The notes below the pieces were generated by a model. The model was given only the letters and a program-made list of their open reading frames with translations. It was not told where the DNA came from and searched no databases. Shown piece by piece: positions 17,493 through 27,300 of a stretch of 64,000 bases of DNA. How positions within the stretch are numbered: the stretch's first letter is position 1; each line of letters begins with the position of its first letter. The translations under genes were made by a program, and so were the position numbers. Source of the DNA: Bacteroidales bacterium (GTDB lineage: Bacteria > Bacteroidota > Bacteroidia > Bacteroidales > Bacteroidaceae). The stretch is from NCBI GenBank assembly GCA_004554665.1, contig SFKY01000004.1, positions 1-64,000 on the forward strand, written 5' to 3'.

Positions 17493-19940
17493 ATGAACCG
17501 AAGAATCTGTTTATTGTTCACACTTGCCGTGGGTGTGTTGTCGCTTCATGCCCAGCAGCCGCCCATGAGAATCTGGTACAACACGCCGGCACCGGTATCC
17601 ATCCCCCAATCCATCTCGCAGGAGCAGGTGAAGGTAGACTACAACGGCAACGGTAAGAAACTCAAGATGCGCGGAAGCGTCTGGGAGAACCTCAGCCTGC
17701 CGTTGGGCAACAGTAGTCTGGGCGCCACGCTGCTCCAGTCTACCCCAGTAGACCGTATCGTCCTCAACGAGAAGAGCCTCTGGAGCGGAGGCCCCAACTC
17801 GGGTAGCGGAGCCAAGACCTACTGGGCACAGAATCCGAACTCGGCACGCCAGTTGCCGGCCATCCGTCAGGCTTTTGTCGACGGCGACCAGCACGCGGTC
17901 GACTCGCTCACTTGCCGCGCCTTCTCCGGTACCATTCCCTACAATGGTGGAGACCGCGACACGTTGCGTTTCGGCAGTTTCACCACGATGGGAGAGTGCT
18001 TTGTGAGCACGGGTCTCAACGAAGCCGACAGCCGGTCGTTTGTCCGCGAGCTCTCGTTGGATGAAGCCGTGAACCATGTCAGCTTCCAGAACGGTGGAGC
18101 CAACTATCGCCGCAGCTGTTTTGTCTCCTATCCCGACCAGGCACTCGTCATGCGCTACGAAGCCGACAAGCGTGGACTCCAGAACCTGGAATGGTGCTAT
18201 CTTCCCAACCCGAGGGCTACCGGCAGGTGGACCACGGAGCGCGACGGCATGGTCTATACGGCCACCCTCAACAACAACGGGCTGCCCTACGCCATCCGCG
18301 TGAAGGCACGTGCCAAGGGAGGCAGCGTGAAGTACGACAACGGGCGCATCATCGTGCGTGGTGCCGACTATGTAGACTTCATCCTCACGGCGGCCACGGG
18401 CTATGTCATCAACAAGCACCCCGATTTCTCCGATCCGCGCACCTATTACGGACAGGATCCTGTGGCCATCACAGCCCAGCACATGACCGCTGCCGCCGCC
18501 AAGAGCTACAAGAAGCTCTACAAGCGCCATGTGGCCGACTACCAGCGATTGTATAACCGTCTCACCCTCTCCATCAATCCCGGCAAGCAGTTGCCCGACG
18601 TGCCCATCGACGAGCGCATCGACCGCTACCGCGAGAGCAGTGGAGACAACTATCTGGAGACCCTCTTCTACCAGTATGGCCGCTATATGGCCATCGCCGC
18701 GTCGCGTGGTGCCACCCTTCCCATGAACCTGCAGGGCATCTGGTGCAAGGATGTCAGTGCGATATGGAGCAGCGACTACCACAACAACATCAACCTGCAG
18801 ATGAACTATTGGCCCATATGCTCTGCCAATCTCGATGAGTGCTTCCAGCCCTTTGTCGAGTACCTGCAGATGATCTATGAGCCCGGCAAGCTCACCGCCA
18901 AGGCCATGTTCGACGCCCAAGGCTGGACCGCCAATATCTCTACCAACCCATTCGGTTTTACCGGTCCGCTCCAGAGTTGGGATATGGGTTGGAACCTTGC
19001 CGCCATCAATGGTCCGTGGCTCGCCACGCACATCTGGGACTACTACGACTATACACGCGACCGCGACTGGCTGGCCCAGACGGGTTACCCGTTGCTGCGT
19101 GAGAGTGCTCGCTTCGTGTGCGGCTACCTCTGGCGCCAGTCCAATGGCCGCTATACGGCTGCTCCTTCGACCTCGCCCGAGCATGGTCCGATAGACAAGG
19201 GAGCCACCTTTGCCAACGCGGTGGCCAAGGAGGTGCTGATGCAGGCCGTGGAGGCTTCGAAGATTTTGGCCACCGATGAGGGCGAGCGTGCGCAGTGGGA
19301 CGATGTGCTCCGCAACATCGAGCCTTACCAGATAGGTCGCTACGGCCAGCTCATGGAGTGGTCGCGCGACATCGACAATCCCAAGGATGAGCACCGCCAT
19401 ACCAACCACCTCTTCGGCCTGTTCCCCGGCACTACCATCTCGCCGGTCACTACCCCGCAGCTGGCCGATGCAGCCAAGGTGGTACTGGAGCATCGCGGCG
19501 ACTTCTCGACGGGTTGGAGCATGGGCTGGAAGCTCAATCTGTGGGCGCATCTCATGGATGGCAACCGCTCGTACAAGCTCTTGCAGAACCTGCTGAGCAC
19601 CGGTGTCACCTACAACCTGTGGGATACGCATCCGCCTTTCCAGATCGACGGCAACTTTGGTGGTCTCTCGGGTATGACAGAGATGCTGGTACAGAGCAAT
19701 CTGGGCTATATCCACCTGCTTCCTGCCCTGCCCGACGCATGGCAACAGGGCAGCGTGTGCGGTGTCAGGGCCCGTGGCAACTTCACGCTCGACATCCGCT
19801 GGAACCAGGCGGCCAACCCGCGTGTAGAGGTAAGCGTGCTTTCGGGTTCGGGAGGCCCCTGCAAACTCACCTACAAGCAGCAGACCAAGACCATCGAGAC
19901 CGTAAAGGGCAAGCGCTATAGCGTTACCTTCACCGAGTAA
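17493..19940 (+). CDS. GH95 alpha-L-fucosidase
   Basis: An 815-residue exported enzyme; the ATG at 17493 gives a signal peptide (MNRRICLLFTLAVGVLSLHA). The N-terminal super-sandwich domain begins near LPLGNSSLGATLL and NEKSLWSGGPNSG. The (alpha/alpha)6 barrel holds the GH95 signatures: YHNNINLQMNYWP near 430 (Asn residues that activate the base), TSPEHGP near 560 (candidate Glu), HRHTNHLFGLFPG near 634 and HPPFQIDGNFGG near 712 (candidate Asp). GH95 members invert and usually release alpha-1,2-fucose, as in xyloglucan or host glycans; some act on L-galactose. With GH29 at 6232 the organism has two fucosidase families. Confidence 0.93.
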   Translation: MNRRICLLFTLAVGVLSLHAQQPPMRIWYNTPAPVSIPQSISQEQVKVDYNGNGKKLKMRGSVWENLSLPLGNSSLGATLLQSTPVDRIVLNEKSLWSGGPNSGSGAKTYWAQNPNSARQLPAIRQAFVDGDQHAVDSLTCRAFSGTIPYNGGDRDTLRFGSFTTMGECFVSTGLNEADSRSFVRELSLDEAVNHVSFQNGGANYRRSCFVSYPDQALVMRYEADKRGLQNLEWCYLPNPRATGRWTTERDGMVYTATLNNNGLPYAIRVKARAKGGSVKYDNGRIIVRGADYVDFILTAATGYVINKHPDFSDPRTYYGQDPVAITAQHMTAAAAKSYKKLYKRHVADYQRLYNRLTLSINPGKQLPDVPIDERIDRYRESSGDNYLETLFYQYGRYMAIAASRGATLPMNLQGIWCKDVSAIWSSDYHNNINLQMNYWPICSANLDECFQPFVEYLQMIYEPGKLTAKAMFDAQGWTANISTNPFGFTGPLQSWDMGWNLAAINGPWLATHIWDYYDYTRDRDWLAQTGYPLLRESARFVCGYLWRQSNGRYTAAPSTSPEHGPIDKGATFANAVAKEVLMQAVEASKILATDEGERAQWDDVLRNIEPYQIGRYGQLMEWSRDIDNPKDEHRHTNHLFGLFPGTTISPVTTPQLADAAKVVLEHRGDFSTGWSMGWKLNLWAHLMDGNRSYKLLQNLLSTGVTYNLWDTHPPFQIDGNFGGLSGMTEMLVQSNLGYIHLLPALPDAWQQGSVCGVRARGNFTLDIRWNQAANPRVEVSVLSGSGGPCKLTYKQQTKTIETVKGKRYSVTFTE

Positions 19941-19964
19941 CCGACAGTAACTACATAAGGACAG

Positions 19965-20001
19965 ACTGCGTGCATGGCTCAGGGCTGTGCACGCAGTTTT
20001 T
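19965..20001 (+). terminator. Terminator of GH95 gene
   Basis: ACTGCGTGCA pairs with TGCACGCAGT, followed by five T. Confidence 0.85.
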
Positions 20002-20080
20002 GGATATAGGCAGATACGGTGTGTCAAGAAAAAAGTAAAAAAAACTTGGTGATTTCCTTTTTATTGCGCGCGATTTAGCT

Positions 20081-20088
20081 TATCTTTG
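20081..20088 (+). promoter_or_regulatory. -7 element of thioredoxin-fold lipoprotein gene
   Basis: TATCTTTG, 29 bases before the ATG at 20117. Confidence 0.65.
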
Positions 20089-20116
20089 CAGTTGAATTTT
20101 TGAAAACAACAAGAAG

Positions 20117-21277
20117 ATGAAGATATCCAAGTTATTTACACTGTCTGCCATGTCGTTGGCAGTGCTTGCATTGGCTTCCTGCAATAAAAAGTTTCAGGTA
20201 ACAGGTACCATCAGCGATGCCAAAGACTCCATCCTGTATTTTGAGAACATGAGTCTCAACGGTCCGGTGACCGTCGACTCGGTGCAATTGGGCGAGGACG
20301 GCACCTTCGCTTTCGACGGTCAGGCTGCCGATGCGCCCGAGTTTTACCGTCTGCGCATAGCCGGCCAGATAGTCAACGTATGCATCGACTCGACAGAAAC
20401 CGTAACGGTCAAGGCATCGTATCCCACCATGTCGTCGCAGTATGAGGTGTCGGGTTCCGACAACTGTGCCAAGATCAAGGAGCTTGCCCTGCTGCAGCTC
20501 GCCCTGCAGAGCCAGATCAATGCGGTGGCCAACGATCCCACCACGGGAGTGGACAGCGTGAAGGTGGCTGTGGAGCGGTTGCTGGTCAACTATAAGGACA
20601 ATGTGAAGCGCAACTATATCTTCAAGGAGCCCATGAAGGCGTATGCTTACTTCGCCCTCTTCCAGACTTTCACCTTGGGCAACATCCAGAGCCTCGTCTT
20701 CAATCCCCGTTCCAATGCTGACGACATCAAGGCCTATGCCGCCGTCGCTACCAGTTGGGATGCGAACTGGCCGGAGGCTGAGCGCGGTGTAAATCTGCAC
20801 AATATCGCCCTGGAGGGAATGAAAGATATGCGTATCGTACGCAATGAGGCGCTGGCCAACCGTATCGACCCGAACAAGGTGAGCGTCACAGGACTGATAG
20901 ACATCGCCTTGCAAGACAACAAGGGCGTGGTGCGCAAGTTGTCTGACCTCAAGGGCAAGGTGGTCTTCCTCGATTTCCACCTCTTCGCCTCTGATCAGAG
21001 TATGAAGCGTATCATGATGCTCCGCGACCTGTACAACAAGTACCATGCACAGGGCTTGGAGATTTACCAGATTGCCGTTGACCCCAACGAGCACTTCTGG
21101 AAAACACAGACCGCCGCACTGCCTTGGGTGAGCGTACGCGACGAGAGCGGCGCTTCGGCACGCTCTTACAACGTGCAGGGCATCCCCACATACTTTCTGA
21201 TAGACCGCTCCAACTCGCTCTACAAGCGTGCCGAGCAAATCAAGGATGTAGAGGCAGAAATCAAGAGCCTGCTGTAA
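20117..21277 (+). CDS. Thioredoxin-fold lipoprotein lacking the CxxC pair
   Basis: A 386-residue lipoprotein (lipobox LASC, Cys22). Residues 25-120 resemble the DUF4369 beta domain found at the N-terminus of Bacteroidetes thiol-disulfide lipoproteins (VTGTISDAKDSILYFENM). A helical linker follows. The thioredoxin/AhpC-like domain (about 265-386) retains LSDLKGKVVFLDF and the cis-Pro region VQGIPTYFLIDR. Where the active-site WCxxC should be, the sequence is HLFASDQSMK, and the domain has no cysteine at all. It therefore cannot do the usual disulfide chemistry. A binding or structural role is possible. Single-gene unit. Confidence 0.85.
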   Translation: MKISKLFTLSAMSLAVLALASCNKKFQVTGTISDAKDSILYFENMSLNGPVTVDSVQLGEDGTFAFDGQAADAPEFYRLRIAGQIVNVCIDSTETVTVKASYPTMSSQYEVSGSDNCAKIKELALLQLALQSQINAVANDPTTGVDSVKVAVERLLVNYKDNVKRNYIFKEPMKAYAYFALFQTFTLGNIQSLVFNPRSNADDIKAYAAVATSWDANWPEAERGVNLHNIALEGMKDMRIVRNEALANRIDPNKVSVTGLIDIALQDNKGVVRKLSDLKGKVVFLDFHLFASDQSMKRIMMLRDLYNKYHAQGLEIYQIAVDPNEHFWKTQTAALPWVSVRDESGASARSYNVQGIPTYFLIDRSNSLYKRAEQIKDVEAEIKSLL

Positions 21278-21300
21278 GACACAATCCATCACATTTTTGG

Positions 21301-21349
21301 CGGCGCTCATGCTGACATTTACACGTCGCAAATGTCAGCATGAGCGCCG
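21301..21349. terminator. Perfect 20-bp hairpin between two lipoprotein genes
   Basis: CGGCGCTCATGCTGACATTT pairs over all 20 bases with 21330-21349. No T-run follows on the plus strand, so it may work with Rho or act as an RNA stabiliser. The rest of the 307-base gap holds only the promoter at 21462. Confidence 0.65.
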
Positions 21350-21461
21350 TAATCGTGGAAAAAAGTTCCCAAGACAGGGTTGAAAGCCTTTTTGGAGAAA
21401 GAATAGGCCATTTGTAACACAATATTTATAAAAAATGTATTGTATTTCTATGGTTTTGTTG

Positions 21462-21469
21462 TATATTTG
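21462..21469 (+). promoter_or_regulatory. -7 element of small lipoprotein gene (TATATTTG)
   Basis: TATATTTG, predicting a leader of about 110 bases before the ATG at 21585. Confidence 0.55.
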
Positions 21470-21584
21470 TCCTGTCCAACGGCGCACTGTTGTAGTCAAA
21501 ATTACTGCTGCCCTATGATAGAGGTGTTGTATGGACGGTATAAAGTTGTATTTAATGTTTCATCGAAAGGCTGCAGAATGTAAG

Positions 21585-22181
21585 ATGATGAAAAAATCAG
21601 CATTATTGTTATTATTCGGTCTGTTGTTGTGTTGCGGATGCAGCGATGATGATGGCGACTATAATACGGTCGTGACAATACAGCCAGACCCGGTGATGGT
21701 ACCATGTGGGTTGCCGGATGCGTTTATGAGGATGGAAACAGGATTTAAAGGTGTGGATCATACCGGTAAGGCTTTCTATTTCAGAGGTATCAGGGATTTT
21801 GATTACGAGGAGGGCTATGAATATGTGGTCAGCATCCATGTAACACCCGCCCAGGTGTTTGAATCAGGTGATATGATGTCCGAAACCTACACACTGAATA
21901 GGATTATCAGCAAGACTTATGTGGGTATCTCGGATGAAGGAACCTATGAGGTAACCTATAGGGCTACGCTCACCTGCGAACAATACATCCCTTATTTGGA
22001 TGTAGTAAATGTGGATACGGGAGAAAAAGATAGGTTCCTGTTAGGTGAAATAGATGGTTTTGATGCAGAAGCGCATACTTTTCCATGTACACTGCGTGTA
22101 AGAATCTATCCGAACATCAAGCTCACACAAAGTTTTACAGGGCATACTTGCCTGTATCGCCTTGTCAGCGTAGAAGAGTAA
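21585..22181 (+). CDS. Small lipoprotein, possibly DUF4377-like
   Basis: About 198 residues from the ATG at 21585. That start gives a signal peptide and lipobox (LLCCGC) followed by SDDDGD, an acidic stretch of the kind that sends Bacteroidetes lipoproteins to the cell surface. A start at 21531 would place 18 odd residues in front and is rejected. The body contains IRDFDYEEGYEYVVSIHV, which resembles the DUF4377 pattern; this assignment is from memory of the family and tentative. The base composition is more AT-rich than neighbouring genes, which hints at later acquisition. Own promoter and terminator. Confidence 0.72.
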   Translation: MMKKSALLLLFGLLLCCGCSDDDGDYNTVVTIQPDPVMVPCGLPDAFMRMETGFKGVDHTGKAFYFRGIRDFDYEEGYEYVVSIHVTPAQVFESGDMMSETYTLNRIISKTYVGISDEGTYEVTYRATLTCEQYIPYLDVVNVDTGEKDRFLLGEIDGFDAEAHTFPCTLRVRIYPNIKLTQSFTGHTCLYRLVSVEE

Positions 22182-22208
22182 GGGTAGAAATGTCGATAGG
22201 ACATCGTA

Positions 22209-22257
22209 TATCCGCCCCCAAAAAGTCCCAAAGGATGTGGCTTTTTGGGGGCGGATA
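22209..22257 (+). terminator. Terminator of small lipoprotein gene
   Basis: A 17-bp perfect stem, TATCCGCCCCCAAAAAG with CTTTTTGGGGGCGGATA. Confidence 0.8.
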
Positions 22258-22301
22258 AGTTATTTTATCAGAAATCGGGGGTGAGATTCGATATTTTTTT
22301 G

Positions 22302-22309
22302 TAATATTG
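22302..22309 (+). promoter_or_regulatory. -7 element of esterase-NUDIX-GH106 operon (TAATATTG)
   Basis: TAATATTG, one base off TAnnTTTG, 29 bases before the ATG at 22338. Confidence 0.45.
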
Positions 22310-22337
22310 CAAGAATAACAAATCATAGAATCATACC

Positions 22338-23774
22338 ATGTGTAAACGACTTGTATTGGCTGTCGCAGCCCTGTGTGTGGCGCTGGCAGCAGAGAGTAAG
22401 GTAAGATTGTCGCATCTTGTAGGCGACAATATGGTGTTGCAGCAAAATTCGGAAGCCCGCCTGTGGGGATGGGACGACCCCGGTAAGGAAATCAAGGTGA
22501 CGGTGTCGTGGGCGAAGACTGTCTACAAGACCACCGCCGACAAGGACGGCAAGTGGCTCGTGGCAGTAGCCACGCCGGCAGCCAGTTACACCCCGCTCTC
22601 CATCACCTTCGACGATGGAGAGAAGACCACCATCGGCAATATCCTGTCGGGCGAGGTGTGGGTGTGTGCCGGACAGAGCAATATGGAGATGCCGATGGCA
22701 GGTTATGACAACTGCCCCACGGAGGGCTATAATGCCGAGATGGTCAACGCACGCCAGTATCAGGGCATCCATTTCTGTACCCTGCCCATGTCGAGGAGTG
22801 CGAAACCCAAGGATGATGCCAACTGCAAGTGGCGGGTGGTGGCTCCCAACACAATCGGGATGCTGTCGGCCGTGGGCTATTTCTTCGCCCAGAATGTCAA
22901 CCGTGCGCTCGACATCCCCGTGGGACTGATCGTGGCGGTCAAGGGAGGCTCGCGCGTGGAGGCATGGCTGGATTATGACAATCTGAAGGCGCATACCGAC
23001 GAGCCGCTGGACGAGCCCAGTATGAAGCAGCGATACGGCTACAACTGGAAATGGCCGTTGGTGTGGGGCAATGCCACGTTCCACCCCATCCTCAACTATA
23101 CGGTCAAGGGCATCCTCTATTACCAAGGCTGCTCCAATGTGGAGATGGGTACGGAGCATTATGCTGAGCGACTCAAGCTGTTGGTAGAACAGTGGCGCCG
23201 CGACTTTGGTTTGGGCGAGATACCTTTCTATATTACCCAGATTACTCCTTTCATATATGCCGGCAATCGTAATGGCGACTTGCGTGGACGATTGATAGAG
23301 CAACAGATGAAAGCCTCGAAGACCATTCCCAATGCCGGAATCGTGTGTACCCAGGACTTGGTCTATTCGTGGGAGGGCTGGCAGATACACCCTGCACAGA
23401 AGAGACAGGTGGGCGAGCGACTGGCTTACCAAGCCCTGAACAAGCAGTACGGACTGACCAGCATCCAGTGCGAGAGTCCCGAATATGAGCGGCTCACCGT
23501 CTCCAACGACACTTGCTACATCCAGCTCCGCAATATGTACAAGGGATTCTCCCTCTTGTCCAATTGCGATCTCAAGGGCTTTGAGGTGGCAGGAGAAGAC
23601 CGCGTATTCCACCCCGCCAAGGCGCGCGCCAAGGGCAAGAACATCGTATGGATGACATGCCCGGAGGTGAAAAAGCCTGTAGCCGTGAGGTATTGTTTCA
23701 GAAACTGGCAGACGGGCAATGTCTACAACACCGCCATGCTGCCCCTTTCGCCCTTCCGAACAGACGACTGGTAA
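22338..23774 (+). CDS. Sialate O-acetylesterase-like SGNH esterase
   Basis: A 478-residue exported esterase of the sialate O-acetylesterase (SASA) family. A short signal peptide (to about residue 19) is followed by an Ig-like segment and the catalytic motif VCAGQSNMEMPM with the nucleophile Ser114. A late HPAQKRQVGERLA segment near 353 probably supplies the His of the triad. Members remove O-acetyl groups from sialic acid, xylan or pectin sugars. First gene of an operon, 11 bases before a NUDIX gene and then GH106. With a rhamnosidase-family partner, de-acetylation of pectic rhamnogalacturonan is a fair guess but only inference. Confidence 0.87.
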   Translation: MCKRLVLAVAALCVALAAESKVRLSHLVGDNMVLQQNSEARLWGWDDPGKEIKVTVSWAKTVYKTTADKDGKWLVAVATPAASYTPLSITFDDGEKTTIGNILSGEVWVCAGQSNMEMPMAGYDNCPTEGYNAEMVNARQYQGIHFCTLPMSRSAKPKDDANCKWRVVAPNTIGMLSAVGYFFAQNVNRALDIPVGLIVAVKGGSRVEAWLDYDNLKAHTDEPLDEPSMKQRYGYNWKWPLVWGNATFHPILNYTVKGILYYQGCSNVEMGTEHYAERLKLLVEQWRRDFGLGEIPFYITQITPFIYAGNRNGDLRGRLIEQQMKASKTIPNAGIVCTQDLVYSWEGWQIHPAQKRQVGERLAYQALNKQYGLTSIQCESPEYERLTVSNDTCYIQLRNMYKGFSLLSNCDLKGFEVAGEDRVFHPAKARAKGKNIVWMTCPEVKKPVAVRYCFRNWQTGNVYNTAMLPLSPFRTDDW

Positions 23775-23785
23775 TATTTACAACT

Positions 23786-24307
23786 ATGCATATACTCGAA
23801 AAATTCGGCTTCTGCCCCGTTTGCGGCAGTGCCCATTTCAAACCCGTGTCGGAGAAAAGCATGCTGTGCGAGAACTGTGGATTCGAATACTTCGTCAATC
23901 CCAGTGCCGCCACGGTGGCCTTCATCCTCAACAGTAAGGGCGAGCTACTCGTGGAGCGTCGCAAGCGCGAGCCGGCGAAAGGTACGCTGGACCTGCCCGG
24001 CGGCTTTGCCGACATGGACGAGACGGCCGAGCAGGGCGTTGCCCGCGAGGTGCTGGAGGAGACCGGCCTGACAGTGACCCACGTGCAGTATCTCTTCAGT
24101 CTGCCCAACAAGTACCGCTACAGCGGCATCGACATCCCCACGCTCGATATGTTTTTCTGCTGCGAGGTGAGCGATGTGTCCACGCTGCGCGCCGATGACG
24201 ATGCGGCCGAGGTGCTGTGGGTACCCCTGCACGAGATTCATACCGAGCAGTTTGGGCTGCGCTCCATCCGTCAGGGACTTATAGACTTTATCAAGCAGCA
24301 TACATAA
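23786..24307 (+). CDS. NUDIX hydrolase with N-terminal zinc ribbon
   Basis: A 173-residue cytoplasmic protein. The N-terminus carries a four-cysteine zinc ribbon (CPVCG at about 9-13 and CENCG near 29), as in NADH pyrophosphatase relatives. The NUDIX box is complete: GGFADMDETAEQGVAREVLE then ETGL, fitting GX5EX7REUXEEXGU. It should hydrolyse a nucleoside diphosphate linked to another group; the substrate is unknown. The ATG at 23786 is chosen because the frame further upstream overlaps the esterase gene. It is placed between the esterase (11 bases) and GH106 (19 bases), an unusual position for a cytoplasmic NUDIX enzyme. Confidence 0.88.
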   Translation: MHILEKFGFCPVCGSAHFKPVSEKSMLCENCGFEYFVNPSAATVAFILNSKGELLVERRKREPAKGTLDLPGGFADMDETAEQGVAREVLEETGLTVTHVQYLFSLPNKYRYSGIDIPTLDMFFCCEVSDVSTLRADDDAAEVLWVPLHEIHTEQFGLRSIRQGLIDFIKQHT

Positions 24308-24326
24308 TACATTTTTATATATTGCC

Positions 24327-27300
24327 ATGAAAACTTCTATTAGACACTTTGCGGTGGCGGGACTGATGCTCTGTGCGTTGCCCACGCTGTCGCAACCGTC
24401 GGCATCTTTGCTCGATGGTTTTACCCAGCCTCCCCATGAGGCACGTCCCCGTGTGTGGTGGCACTGGATGAACGGCAACATCTCGCGTGAAGGCATCTAC
24501 AAGGACCTCACTTGGATGCACCGCGTGGGCATAGCAGGCTTCCATCTCTTCGATGCGGGTCTCTCTACGCCCCAGATTGTGCCGAAGCGCATCACGTATA
24601 TGACTCCCGAGTGGAAAGACTGTTTCCGCTACGCCCTGCATCTGGCCGATTCGCTCGGCATGAGTGTCGCCATCCCCAGTTCGCCGGGGTGGAGCAACAC
24701 CGGCGGGCCGTGGGTGAAGCCTGAGAATGCCATGAAAAAACTCACTTGGCGCACTCTTCGACTCAAGGGAGGACAGAAGATCTGTGAACCGTTGCCCGAC
24801 CTTTTCACCACCACGGGCATATTCCAGAATGTGGCCAAGGCCGACATCGACCGTTTTGTCTGTGCCAAGGATGTGGCGGTGGTGGCGGTGCGGTTGCCCG
24901 AGGCCGACAGAGACCTGCGCGACCTCCAGGCCACCGTGCAGGCCAGCAATGGCACGCCCACGGTGAAAATGCTGACCGATGGCGACCTGAACCAGAGCGT
25001 GCGCATTGGCCCCGATACCGACGGGCGGCTCTATGTGCAATACCGTTTTGACCGTCCCCAGCAGATCAAGGCCCTCTCCATAGCCGACGGGCGGTGGCGT
25101 AGTACGTGGAACAGTTGGAGTGCTCCCGTGCTCTACCATCTCGAGTCATCGGCAGACGGCACCCATTTTACCCGGGTGTGTGATATCCCACAGAGCGGAG
25201 CCCCCCAGCAGACCATCGACATACCACCTACCACCGCCCAGTATTTCAGAGTGGTGTGCGACGAGCCGGAGGCCGACAAGACGGGCACCTTCTTCAACCT
25301 CTCGGAACTGGTGCTCTATACCACCGGCCGCATCCATTTTGCCGAAGAGCGGGCCGGTTTCACCTCGTTTGGTGACCTCGACCTTTTCCCCATTCCCTCT
25401 GTGACCGACCTGCCTACAGTAGACGATGTAGTGGTACTTACCGACCATGTGGATGCCGATGGCCGGCTGCAGTGGGAAGCGCCGCCGGGCAATTGGATGG
25501 TCTATCGCTTTGGGTGGTCGCTTACGGGCAAGAAAAACGGACCGGCTTCTCCTGAGGCTACCGGACTGGAGGTCGACAAGATGGATGCCGTCGCCGTGCG
25601 CGACTTCTTTGAGCATTATCTTGCCATGTATCACGATGCGTCGGGCGGAGCCATCGGCGACCACGGCGTGCGTTACCTCCTCATCGACAGTTATGAGGCC
25701 GGCAACCAGACGTGGACCCCCAGATTGCCCCGCGAGTTTGAACGCCGCCGCGGCTACAGCCTCTACCGGTGGTTGCCGGTGCTGGTGGGCCAGCCGATAG
25801 GCAGTGTAGCGCAGAGCGAGCAGTTCTTGTACGACTGGCGGCAAACCATCGGCGAGTTGTTGGAGGAAAACCTGTACGGTGTGGCGGCTGAGGTGGCTCG
25901 TGAACACAAGTTGGGCACCTACTTCGAGTCGCATGAGAACGGCCGGCAGCTCTTGGCCGACGGCATCGCCATCAAGTCCCGGGCAGACATTCCGATGGGC
26001 GCCATGTGGGCTGAGAAACGGGCCGACTTGAGCATGTATGAATGTGATATCCGTGAGACCGCCTCGACTGCCCATATCTACGGCAAGCGTATGGTGGCCG
26101 GCGAGGCGTTTACTGCCGACGGACGCAAGGAGACTTGTTACACCTTCTATCCAGGCAACCTCAAACCCATCGCCGATTATCTCATGGGCTGCGGCCTCAA
26201 CCGCTTTGTCATCCACGAAAGTGCCCATCAGCCGGTGGATGGCAAGCGTCCGGGACTGGCGCTGGCCATCTACGGACAGTGGTTCAACCGCCATGAGACT
26301 TGGGCAGAGTATGCCAAGGTGTGGACAGACTATCTTGCCCGAAGCAGTTATATGCTCCAGCAGGGCGATTATGTCGCTGATGTGGCCTATTATTATGGCG
26401 GCGACAACAGTGTCAACGGACGCTTTGGGCACAATCATCCCAAGGTACCGCGCCAGTACAGTTTCGACTATGTCAACCCCCAATCACTCATTCAGGAGTT
26501 CGGTTTCGACGGTACCCATCTCGTCACCCGGGCGGGAATGAAGTACCGCCTGTTGGTCATCGACCCTCAGGTGACCCATGTCACAGTGCCCGAGTTGCGC
26601 AAGCTGGCCCAACTGGCGCGTGCAGGTGCTCCCATCTGTGGCAATCGTCCCACCGTGCAGCCCAATCTGATGGGTGACGATGCCGAGTGGCAGCGGTTGG
26701 TGGCCGATATATGGGATGCAGGCCGCCCCCATGTCATCACAGGCAAGACGGTGGCCGAGGCGCTCGACATGCTGGGCGTAGCGCCCGATTTCTGTTACAA
26801 TCAGCAAGACAGCATCCGATGGATTCACCGCCGTACCGCCGATGCCGACATCTACTGGGTGGCCAATGCGCGCGACGAGGCGTTGCAGACCGCTTTCTCA
26901 TTACGGGTGAGCGGCAAGCGCCCGGAACTCTGGAACGCTGAGGATGGTACCGTGAGACCGGTGGGCTATGCTATCGCCGACGGTCGCACCACCGTGCATG
27001 TGGATATGAAACCCTACGATGCCTTCTTCCTGGTCTTCAGGGATGAGGCCACCGCTGCGTCATACACCCCGGCTGTGGAGCAAGAGCTGCCCGTGCTCAC
27101 GCTCGATACAGACTGGACCGTGAGGTTCCAGGAAGGGATGGGAGCCCCCTCCGGAGCGGTGCCCATGCCTCGCCTCCAGTCGTACACAGAGATTGACGAT
27201 GAGGCCATTCGCTATTTCTCGGGCACAGCCACTTATGAGAAGACGTTCTCCCTGCCCACCAAGATAGACAAGCGCAGCCGCTATGTGCTCGATTTGGGCG

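Noticed and set aside
17511..20027. Antisense open frame of 838 codons over the GH95 gene
   Set aside because: It is an artefact of strong codon bias in the sense gene: no domain, low-complexity composition, no promoter or start context. The GH95 frame is fully explained by family motifs.
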